A stretch of 5,276 nucleotides of DNA from JADJQU01 sp035490315 (lineage in GTDB: Bacteria > Planctomycetota > UBA1135 > GCA-002686595), in assembly GCA_035490315.1 (NCBI GenBank), contig DATHET010000219.1:1-5276 (forward strand), written 5' to 3'. Both the position numbers and the translations under genes were made by a program. Shown piece by piece: positions 1 to 5,276 of this stretch. The notes beneath the pieces were generated by a model. It searched no databases. It was not told the DNA's origin and saw only the letters and a list, made by a program, of their open reading frames with translations. Every line of letters begins with the position of its first letter. The stretch's first letter is position 1.

Positions 1-61
1 CGTCCATCCCGCCTGCGCTCTCAGTCCTCCCGACCGTTCCAGCGCCGTCGCCTCTGGCTCG
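1..61. other. Downstream flank with no identified gene or terminator
   Basis: After the TAG of the small gene, the minus strand is purine-rich and shows only 4-bp stems without a T run, so no intrinsic terminator is evident. The operon may continue past the window edge. An ATG at 5-7 on the minus strand is too close to the edge to judge. Confidence 0.4.
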
Positions 62-250
62 CTACTTGTCCGCGACATCCTCGAAATCAATCGAGTTCCT
101 CTTCGGATCCGCCGGCTGAATCTTGAACACATACTTCATCCCCGGCTTCGCTCCCTCCGTCTTCACCGCAGCCTTCTCCACACACTCCGCCGGTGAACCC
201 GCCGGCGCCACCTCCTCCCCATCCTTCCGTTGCTTCTCCTGTCCGCTCAT
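62..250 (-). CDS. Small charged protein of unknown function, candidate radical SAM substrate
   Basis: I do not recognise this gene. The product has 62 residues, from ATG at 248-250 to TAG at 62-64. It begins MSGQEKQRKDGEEVAPAGSP and ends RNSIDFEDVADK. It is rich in Lys, Glu and Asp (about 23 charged residues) and roughly neutral overall, with one Cys (C23), one Tyr (Y40), two Phe and no Trp. No signal peptide, membrane segment or double-glycine cleavage site is visible. The first 35 residues look disordered; the segment GMKYVFKIQPADP could form a short strand. Three things support a real gene: the consensus Shine-Dalgarno site, the ATGA overlap with the radical SAM gene, and codon use matching that gene (GAG, AAG, GCG and CCG). 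Its position after an enzyme with a PqqD-like tail makes it a candidate RiPP-like precursor or modified partner. It could equally be an accessory protein. Confidence 0.75.
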   Translation of the reverse strand: MSGQEKQRKDGEEVAPAGSPAECVEKAAVKTEGAKPGMKYVFKIQPADPKRNSIDFEDVADK

Positions 251-2457
251 CTCCCCACCTCCTGCGCAATCCACCCATGCTGCACCAGCTCCCCGACACA
301 CCGCAAGGCCTCCTCCCTCACCGGCCTCGGCACGATCTCAATCACCTCCTCCAACGTCCTCACCCCATCACACCGCTCGAGCAACTGAGCCGCCGCCGGC
401 GACACACAATGAATCTCCGCCGTCCGCGTGTCATACAGCAACATCGAAGCCTCCCTCGGCTCCCGCTCCATCTCGACATCAAATCTCTTCCGATCCTCAT
501 CCTCGACCAGATCCGACTGATACCTCGGCCTCAACGTCGCCGAATCAATCGTCGACAACCGCTGATCAATCGACGCCCGATCAAACCCAAGCTCGATCAT
601 CCGCACCAGATTCGACGCCCGCGGCCGCGAATCCAAGCTGCGCGGATCCGCTAACTGCTTGGTGGGCTCGAGCACATTCTCCCGCAGCGCCTCCCACGTC
701 CCGTGCTTCGCCAGATACAGGAAATAATGACTCTTCAACTCGTGATAAAGCATATTCGTATTCTGAAACACCGGAAAATGTGACCGCAACTCCCGCGTGA
801 ATTCCAAATACACATCCCGCGCCTCCCGCCTGGTCATCCCGCTCCCCGGCTTGAAATCGTAATAAACCTGCAGATCCGATTTCGGATCCGGATACACCTC
901 GAGGATATCGAACTCCTTCCTTCTCTTATAAATCTCACTCGTCTCATCAAGATAAAACACCCGCACGCTGACCTCCTGAATCAGCTCGCGATGCTCGAGA
1001 ATCGTCGAAAGCGTCTCCCTCGCCTCCGCCACCGTCTCCGTCGGAAACCCGATCATCGCGTACAGCGTCACCGAGATCCCCGCCTGCCTCACACGCCGCA
1101 CGAGATCCATGCTCGCATCCGGATCGATCCCCTTGCACATCCGATCGAGCACGCGCCTCGAGGCACTCTCATATCCGAACGCCAGCCGCTTGCACCCCGA
1201 CGCCGCCAGCGAATCACACACAGCCTGGTCAAATACATCATGCTCCAACCGCGCATCCGCCCACCACGCGACATCCAGCTTCGCATCGAGGATCGCCTGA
1301 GGCAGCGCCTTCGCCATGTTCGGCGGCAAATCCTCGATCGCCAGATAGAAGTACCGCGTCTTGTACTTCGCCGAAAGCTTCTGCATATCCTCGACCGTCT
1401 GCGCCACGCTCCGCCCGCGGTACCCCGGCCCAATGACCGTGTACAACGTGCAGAAAACACACTTCCCCCAATAACACCCGCGTGTCGCCGCCAGCGGCAA
1501 CACCAGCTCAGGCGTGAAATACAGATCGAGCGGCAACCCATCGAAGTCCGGCGTCGGCAAAGTCTTGATGTCCAGCGGATCCGCGCGCGGCGTGTGGGCG
1601 ATCTCACCTGAAGCCGCGCGATAGATGAGGTTCCCAATGCGCGAAAGGTCGAGATCCCCGCGCTCGATGCCTTGCGCAAGCTGCAGCAAGGGACCTTCCC
1701 CCTCGAGCATCACGAACGAATCGATCAATCCCCAGATCGCCGGCTGCTTCGAGAGCTTCTCCGCGACATAGGCAAGCAATCCGCCCCCCAGCGTGATGTG
1801 AACCGTCGGCTTCCACGCCTTGATCAACTTGCACAGCGTCAAAGCCGGAATCGCCTGACTCGGAAAGGTCACCGAGATCCCGATCAGATCCGGATCGAGC
1901 TGCTGCAGCTTGGGCAGCGTGTGCTCGCGGAAATACTCGATGTACGGATTCTCCTTCTCATCGCCAAGCGCCGCAACGATCTCCGCCGAGCGCTCGACCG
2001 AGTACCGCGTCACGAATCCATGCGCCGTCAACCGCGAGGGCGAAAACTCCGCCGAAAACAATCGCAGACCCTGCTCGAGGGTGCGCCCCGCCCACAAATA
2101 ACGCTCGTAGTCGTAAAAATCCTCGCGCGAGCGCAACACGCGCTTCGCTTCCTCGATGTTGTCGACGACGTCCTGACCAATCAAAGCCAGCTCGGACAGC
2201 CGCTGATACCGCTCCATCCCTGAGAAATCGAGTCCCTCGCGCAGCTCGAGCTCCTCGAGCCCCGCCTGCGCCTGGACCCTCTCCAACGACCGCGCCAACC
2301 GCGCCCGGCTCAAAAAGTGATCGTACGACTCGATGCTCGCATCGATCGTGTGCACATCCACGATCCCATTCGCACGCAAAAACGCCGCGAGCGAAGGCAG
2401 CGACAGATACGGCTGCGTGAAATGCCCCTGAGGCGGGAAGACGAGCGCGACTCTCAT
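247..2457 (-). CDS. B12-binding radical SAM protein with C-terminal PqqD-like domain
   Basis: The product has 736 residues. The N-terminal part (about 1-270) resembles a cobalamin-binding Rossmann domain: MRVALVFPPQ at the start, then DPDLIGISVTFPSQ and ITLGGG near 189-225. No DxHxxG motif is seen, so cobalamin would bind without a lower histidine ligand, as in many enzymes of this class. The radical SAM core (about 320-500) carries C328, C333 and C336 in RGCYWGKCVFC, the likely [4Fe-4S] site, with CX4CX2C spacing rather than CX3CX2C. FGYESASRRVLDRMCKG (427-443) and MIGFPTET (468-475) are typical downstream motifs of COG1032-type proteins. After an unassigned, mostly helical stretch (540-655), residues about 671-731 look like a PqqD-like winged helix, including LLYDTRTAEIHCVSPAAAQL and CDGVRTLEEV. 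Known relatives perform C-methylation or other radical chemistry; the substrate here is unknown. The PqqD-like tail suggests a peptide. ATGA overlaps join it to both neighbours. Confidence 0.92.
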   Translation of the reverse strand: MRVALVFPPQGHFTQPYLSLPSLAAFLRANGIVDVHTIDASIESYDHFLSRARLARSLERVQAQAGLEELELREGLDFSGMERYQRLSELALIGQDVVDNIEEAKRVLRSREDFYDYERYLWAGRTLEQGLRLFSAEFSPSRLTAHGFVTRYSVERSAEIVAALGDEKENPYIEYFREHTLPKLQQLDPDLIGISVTFPSQAIPALTLCKLIKAWKPTVHITLGGGLLAYVAEKLSKQPAIWGLIDSFVMLEGEGPLLQLAQGIERGDLDLSRIGNLIYRAASGEIAHTPRADPLDIKTLPTPDFDGLPLDLYFTPELVLPLAATRGCYWGKCVFCTLYTVIGPGYRGRSVAQTVEDMQKLSAKYKTRYFYLAIEDLPPNMAKALPQAILDAKLDVAWWADARLEHDVFDQAVCDSLAASGCKRLAFGYESASRRVLDRMCKGIDPDASMDLVRRVRQAGISVTLYAMIGFPTETVAEARETLSTILEHRELIQEVSVRVFYLDETSEIYKRRKEFDILEVYPDPKSDLQVYYDFKPGSGMTRREARDVYLEFTRELRSHFPVFQNTNMLYHELKSHYFLYLAKHGTWEALRENVLEPTKQLADPRSLDSRPRASNLVRMIELGFDRASIDQRLSTIDSATLRPRYQSDLVEDEDRKRFDVEMEREPREASMLLYDTRTAEIHCVSPAAAQLLERCDGVRTLEEVIEIVPRPVREEALRCVGELVQHGWIAQEVGR
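257..263 (-). promoter_or_regulatory. Full-consensus Shine-Dalgarno site of the 62-residue gene
   Basis: The minus strand reads AGGAGGT, the complete anti-16S consensus, 6 bases before the ATG at 248-250. It sits within the last codons of the radical SAM gene (encoding AQEVGR). It is stronger than the ribosome sites of the two upstream genes and decides the start of the small gene against an in-frame GTG at 299-301. Confidence 0.85.
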
Positions 2458-4166
2458 TTCTTGGTCTCCATGGGTTCCTTCACGATCTGCAAACTATCCG
2501 GCGCCGGCTTTTCTATCACGCTGATCGCCCCCGAGGGCCAGCGCACCTCGATCGAATCGATGAACTCGACGCGCCCCACGCCGAAATGGATGCGCGGATC
2601 GTTCGCGGAGTACAGACCGCTGGAAGTCCGCGATTCCCGAACAAAGCTTCGGCCGCCGGCCTTGACCGTGATCAGCGCCCCGTATCCGTCCCGGTTCGAG
2701 CGCGAGCCAAGTGTGCGCACGGAAACTCCGTACCCCTGACGCGCGCTGCGGTTCTCGAGCAATCGCGGTTGCTCGTCGACGTCGATCACCAGCGCGTCGA
2801 TGTCGCCGTCGCTGTCGGGATCGCCGAGCGCCACGCCGCGCGCAGACTGAGTCCCCGCGAGACCAGAGCCTGCCCGCGAAGTCGCGTCGACGAAGCGCAT
2901 CCCTCCTTTGTCGTCGCGCAATCCCTCGAACAGCTGCGTCGGCTGCTTCCACGCGCCCATCTTGATCTGCGCCGACTGCGGATAGACATGCCCGTTGGCG
3001 ACCAGCGCGTCGAGATCCCCGTCGTGGTCAGCGTCGAAGAATCCTCCGTCCCACCCGAGCTTGTCGATCGAAGGCCTCGCGAACCCGAAGGCGTCGCCCT
3101 GATCCTTGAAATTGCCCTTGCCGTCGTTGACGAGCAGCGAATTCGCCTCGAAATCGAAGTTCGTGCGCAGCACGTCGAAGTCGCCATCGCCGTCGACGTC
3201 GTCGACGAAGAGTCCCATCGCTCCCGTCGGCGCCCCGGCGGCGTTCATCGCGAAACCGCGAGCCAGGCCCTCTTCGCTGAAGTGCCCGTGCCCATCGTTG
3301 TGGAACAGATTCGAGGGCTGCAGATCGTTCGCGACCAGGATGTCCTGCCATCCATCGCGATCGACGTCGCTGAACACGACCCCGTAGGAGCAGAGCGGCT
3401 TCTCCAGCGACAGCCCGAACTTCGCCGTCGCTTCGGCGAAGAGTCCCTTGCCGAGATTCTCGAAGAACACATCGGGCGCGCCGACATTGAAGCCCTGCTT
3501 GTTCTCCGCTTCCGGTCCCCAACCGACCTCGACGCCCTCGAGTTTCTCGCGCTTCCCGCCGTCAGGAGGATTGTCGAGTTCGAACTCGCAGTAGTTGGCG
3601 ACGTACAGATCGAGATCGCCGTCGTTGTCCGCGTCGCCGAAGGCCGCGGAAACTCCCCACTTCGCGTTGCCCAGTCCGCTCTCGGCCGTCGCATCGACGA
3701 AGTGGCCCGCGTCGTTGCGCAGGTACACGTCCTTCCCGAAGCAAGCGAGGTACAGATCGCTGTCGCCGTCGTTGTCGGCATCGGCAACCGCGACTCCGTT
3801 CATCCAGTCCTTGCGGTCGAGCCCGGCCTCGGCGCTCGCGTCGTGGAACTTCATGCCACCGTCGTTGCGATACAGCTTCGAATGTGCGTCATTGCGAACG
3901 CTCAGTCGTTTTCCGTCGTCGATGTAGTCGAGGTGCCCGCCGTTGCCGAGGAAGAGATCGATGTCGCCGTCGACGTCGTAGTCGATCCACGCCGCGCCAT
4001 TGCCGTTGGACTCGATGATGTACCAGCGCCGCGGATCGCCGCTGACGTTGACCAGGTCGATCCCGCTCGCGCGGGCCACGTCGACGAACTCGAGCCGCGC
4101 CCCGGAAGAATCACTGCAGGACGCGAGGGCGGAGAGCAGCGCGGCGGCGATCAGGAGTCGACTCAT
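2454..4166 (-). CDS. CRTAC1-family lipoprotein: FG-GAP/VCBS propeller plus ASPIC/UnbV domain
   Basis: With the ATG at 4166 the product has 570 residues. It begins MSRLLIAAALLSALASC, a short signal peptide ending in a lipobox (L14-A-S-C17), so it is predicted to be a lipid-anchored envelope protein. Seven calcium-loop motifs of the form DxDxDGxxD start at residues 62, 129, 178, 267, 323, 378 and 449. They are typical of FG-GAP/VCBS repeats in integrin-alpha-like propellers, and the number suggests one seven-bladed propeller. Residues about 490-555 form an ASPIC/UnbV domain, seen in NRDGYGALITV, IHFGVG and VRWPSG. This architecture matches bacterial homologues of cartilage acidic protein 1. The role is probably calcium-dependent binding of a protein or glycan; no catalytic activity is indicated. 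The stop codon overlaps the start of the radical SAM gene by four bases (ATGA), so the two are probably translated together. The frame also permits a GTG start at 4205 (583 residues), which is less likely because of the ribosome site and signal peptide. Confidence 0.93.
   Translation of the reverse strand: MSRLLIAAALLSALASCSDSSGARLEFVDVARASGIDLVNVSGDPRRWYIIESNGNGAAWIDYDVDGDIDLFLGNGGHLDYIDDGKRLSVRNDAHSKLYRNDGGMKFHDASAEAGLDRKDWMNGVAVADADNDGDSDLYLACFGKDVYLRNDAGHFVDATAESGLGNAKWGVSAAFGDADNDGDLDLYVANYCEFELDNPPDGGKREKLEGVEVGWGPEAENKQGFNVGAPDVFFENLGKGLFAEATAKFGLSLEKPLCSYGVVFSDVDRDGWQDILVANDLQPSNLFHNDGHGHFSEEGLARGFAMNAAGAPTGAMGLFVDDVDGDGDFDVLRTNFDFEANSLLVNDGKGNFKDQGDAFGFARPSIDKLGWDGGFFDADHDGDLDALVANGHVYPQSAQIKMGAWKQPTQLFEGLRDDKGGMRFVDATSRAGSGLAGTQSARGVALGDPDSDGDIDALVIDVDEQPRLLENRSARQGYGVSVRTLGSRSNRDGYGALITVKAGGRSFVRESRTSSGLYSANDPRIHFGVGRVEFIDSIEVRWPSGAISVIEKPAPDSLQIVKEPMETKK
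2466..2469 (-). promoter_or_regulatory. Ribosome binding site of the radical SAM gene
   Basis: The minus strand reads GGAG 8 bases before the ATG at 2455-2457. It lies inside the last codons of the lipoprotein gene (encoding METKK-stop), which supports both the start choice and translational coupling through the ATGA overlap. Confidence 0.7.
2796..3983 (-). repeat. Seven DNA-level repeats encoding propeller calcium loops
   Basis: The seven DxDxDGxxD loops lie at 3957-3983, 3756-3782, 3609-3635, 3342-3368, 3174-3200, 3009-3035 and 2796-2822. Several are nearly identical as DNA: on the plus strand the core 'tcgccgtcg' recurs at the centre of five of the seven. Spacing varies between about 147 and 267 bases. 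This is internal protein repetition rather than a mobile or CRISPR-type array. Confidence 0.85.
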
Positions 4167-4174
4167 CCGCGCGA

Positions 4175-4178
4175 TCCT
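4175..4178 (-). promoter_or_regulatory. Ribosome binding site of the CRTAC1-family lipoprotein gene
   Basis: The minus strand reads AGGA (within TTAGGA) 8 bases upstream of the ATG at 4164-4166. This spacing favours that ATG over an in-frame GTG 39 bases further upstream (4203-4205). The ATG start also gives a normal short lipoprotein signal peptide. Confidence 0.65.
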
Positions 4179-4236
4179 AATGAACGATCGTGCTGGAGCA
4201 ATCACGCGACGACGACTCGGGCATTCTTTCGTAGCT

Positions 4237-4255
4237 CGAGCCCGAATCCGGCTCG
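4237..4255 (-). other. Small hairpin in the gap between the first two genes
   Basis: A 6-bp perfect stem (CGAGCC/GGCTCG on either strand) encloses a 7-base loop, midway between the stop of the beta-sandwich gene and the start of the lipoprotein gene. No run of T follows it on the minus strand, so it does not look like a standard intrinsic terminator. It could be a weak attenuator, an RNA-stability element or chance in GC-rich DNA. The rest of the 4167-4321 gap shows no gene and no convincing -35/-10 pair. Confidence 0.25.
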
Positions 4256-4321
4256 GTTTCAGCCCGCGGTGCGCGCAGCGCGAACTTGCTCGAGCCGCTC
4301 AGGCGGAGACTCGTTCGCCGA

Positions 4322-5276
4322 TTACTTCAATCCCAGAGTCAACACTCCGCCGGGGATGCCCGCGAGCGACGAAAAAGATGCTTCCGCGCTGCGACCAGCT
4401 TCATCGCGCGCCACGAGCCGAACGGTCTGGAGCGCCAGGACCAGGCTTGCAGTCTGCCAGCCCTGACCCTCCCAGAGGAGCGTGCCCGCGGCATCGAAGG
4501 CTTGAACCACGGCCTGCTCGCTGCCTGGCGGCGTGATCAGGACCTTGACGCGCGCTCCGGAATCCGCGCGCAGATCGACGCTCGTTTCTTCGCCGGTGCG
4601 GACCGTGGCACGCGCGGTGCGCTGCGCGACCTTCTGTTCCGCGTGACCGAGGACCTCTACCAGATACTCTCCAGGTGCAAGCACCGGCGAGCGTGCCAGG
4701 TCGTCGAGCACCGGCAAAGAGAAAGAAGATCCAGAGCCAGGCTTCATCGCGTACAGGTTGAGCGCCGTCCCGAGGAGAGCCGGATCGCGGGCCAGGTGAA
4801 CCACGATCGTTCCGCCGCGCTGGAGATGCAGATCGCCGAAGTCAAAATCCGAGCCCGCTGCGACGTCGATCTGCTCGGCCGAGAAAGGCGCGAAGCCCGC
4901 CGCGTACACGCCGATCCCATACCTTCCCGGAGGCACCGGCCCGACGTCGAATCTTCCCTCCGCGTCCGCGATGAGGACTGGAGCTCCATTGACGTCGGCG
5001 CGCCCGGGGAAGTACTCGATTCCTGCGATAGGTTGATTCCTTTCGTCGACGAAGCGACCGCGCAACCTGCACGGGGCCAGTGAGGACGGCTCGATCGCGA
5101 TCACCAGCTCGGGTCCGCCCGGATGGACGTCCTTGCGCTGAGCAATCGGAAAGCTCACGCGCCCGGAGTTGCCCTGGTGCACTTCGAGGGTGTGTCCGAC
5201 GTCGGCGCAACCGCGGATTTCGAACGAGCCGTCGACACCCGGTCGCACATGGGCGAGTCGTGGGGCGGGCCCGATC
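4322..5276 (-). CDS. Carboxypeptidase-regulatory-like beta-sandwich protein, C-terminal part (5' end outside window)
   Basis: The reading frame is open from the window edge to a TAA stop at 4322-4324, giving 317 visible residues. A GTG at 5246-5248 could be read as a start, but the residues upstream of it (IGPAPRLAHV) run smoothly into a beta-sandwich repeat (RPGVDGSFEIRGCADVGH), so the true start is probably beyond the window. A second, clearer module contains LRGRFVDERNQPIAGIEYF, then DAEGRFDVGPVPPGRYGIGV. This is the usual pattern of CarboxypepD_reg-like or transthyretin-like domains, in which a strand with 'G.V.D....P..G' is followed by 'G.F....PPG.Y...V'. A third, weaker copy is visible around LAPGEYLVEVLGH. 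No catalytic motif is seen, and the visible part has no membrane segment. Such modules usually occur in secreted or envelope proteins and act in adhesion or as structural spacers; no specific role can be given. The next gene starts 155 bases downstream on the same strand. Confidence 0.8.
   Translation of the reverse strand, partial: IGPAPRLAHVRPGVDGSFEIRGCADVGHTLEVHQGNSGRVSFPIAQRKDVHPGGPELVIAIEPSSLAPCRLRGRFVDERNQPIAGIEYFPGRADVNGAPVLIADAEGRFDVGPVPPGRYGIGVYAAGFAPFSAEQIDVAAGSDFDFGDLHLQRGGTIVVHLARDPALLGTALNLYAMKPGSGSSFSLPVLDDLARSPVLAPGEYLVEVLGHAEQKVAQRTARATVRTGEETSVDLRADSGARVKVLITPPGSEQAVVQAFDAAGTLLWEGQGWQTASLVLALQTVRLVARDEAGRSAEASFSSLAGIPGGVLTLGLK

Noticed and set aside
1..7. Possible start of a further gene, ATG at 5-7 on the minus strand
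   Set aside because: Only two codons are visible and the purine-rich GGGAGGA upstream is about 16 bases away, too far for a normal ribosome site.
251..301. N-terminal extension of the 62-residue protein from an upstream GTG
   Set aside because: The extra 17 residues lie within the radical SAM coding sequence and have no ribosome site of note, while the internal ATG has a consensus AGGAGGT at ideal spacing.
123..800. Long open frames on the plus strand over the radical SAM gene, such as a 225-codon one rich in Pro, Ser, Thr and Ala
   Set aside because: They are antisense shadows of a GC-rich coding strand, low in complexity, with no recognisable domain, and they overlap a gene with clear family motifs.
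2229..2262. Palindromic CTCGAG-rich stretch within the radical SAM gene
   Set aside because: It is explained by Leu-Glu repeats (LEELELREGL) using CTC and GAG codons and has no sign of being a regulatory site.
2796..3983. Repeated tcgccgtcg-containing segments as a possible CRISPR or DNA repeat array
   Set aside because: The repeats stay in frame, encode calcium-loop motifs and have irregular spacing, so they are protein repeats.
4175..4200. Possible promoter TTGCTC-16-TAGGAT on the minus strand before the lipoprotein gene
   Set aside because: The -10-like box overlaps the ribosome binding site, so a transcript starting from it would lack the site.
4167..4205. N-terminal extension of the lipoprotein from GTG at 4203-4205
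   Set aside because: It would lengthen the signal peptide by 13 residues and ignores the AGGA site placed 8 bases before the ATG at 4166.
2586..4466. 626-codon open frame on the plus strand opposite the lipoprotein gene
   Set aside because: It mirrors the Asp/Gly-rich propeller codons (GAC read as GTC gives Val-rich repeats) and runs across the intergenic gap. The minus-strand gene has an unmistakable FG-GAP/ASPIC architecture.

Overview
The window is a GC-rich bacterial segment in which every supportable gene lies on the minus strand, so transcription runs from base 5276 towards base 1. A calcium-type FG-GAP/ASPIC-UnbV lipoprotein, a carboxypeptidase-regulatory-like beta-sandwich protein and a cobalamin-type radical SAM enzyme together suggest a large-genome environmental bacterium. 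Planctomycetota would fit best by gene content, with Acidobacteriota or Myxococcota as alternatives. This is inference from family distribution, as no taxonomic marker is present.

Layout in transcription order: (1) 5276-4322, the C-terminal part of a protein built from beta-sandwich (CarboxypepD_reg-like) modules, cut off by the window edge. (2) 4321-4167, a 155-base gap with one small hairpin and no convincing promoter or terminator. (3) 4166-2454, a predicted lipoprotein of the CRTAC1 family, with seven DxDxDGxxD calcium-loop motifs (a probable seven-bladed propeller) followed by an ASPIC/UnbV domain. (4) 2457-247, a 736-residue B12-binding radical SAM protein with a C-terminal PqqD-like (RiPP recognition element-like) domain. 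(5) 250-62, an unrecognised 62-residue charged protein with a full-consensus Shine-Dalgarno sequence. (6) 61-1, no gene and no clear terminator.

Genes 3, 4 and 5 are joined by two identical 4-base ATGA stop/start overlaps, so they almost certainly form one translationally coupled operon. The most interesting reading is that the radical SAM enzyme binds a peptide through its PqqD-like tail and modifies it, with the 62-residue product of the next gene as candidate substrate. That would make this an unrecognised RiPP-like or protein-modification locus linked to a surface lipoprotein. The fusion and the coupling can be seen in the sequence. The substrate assignment is a hypothesis.
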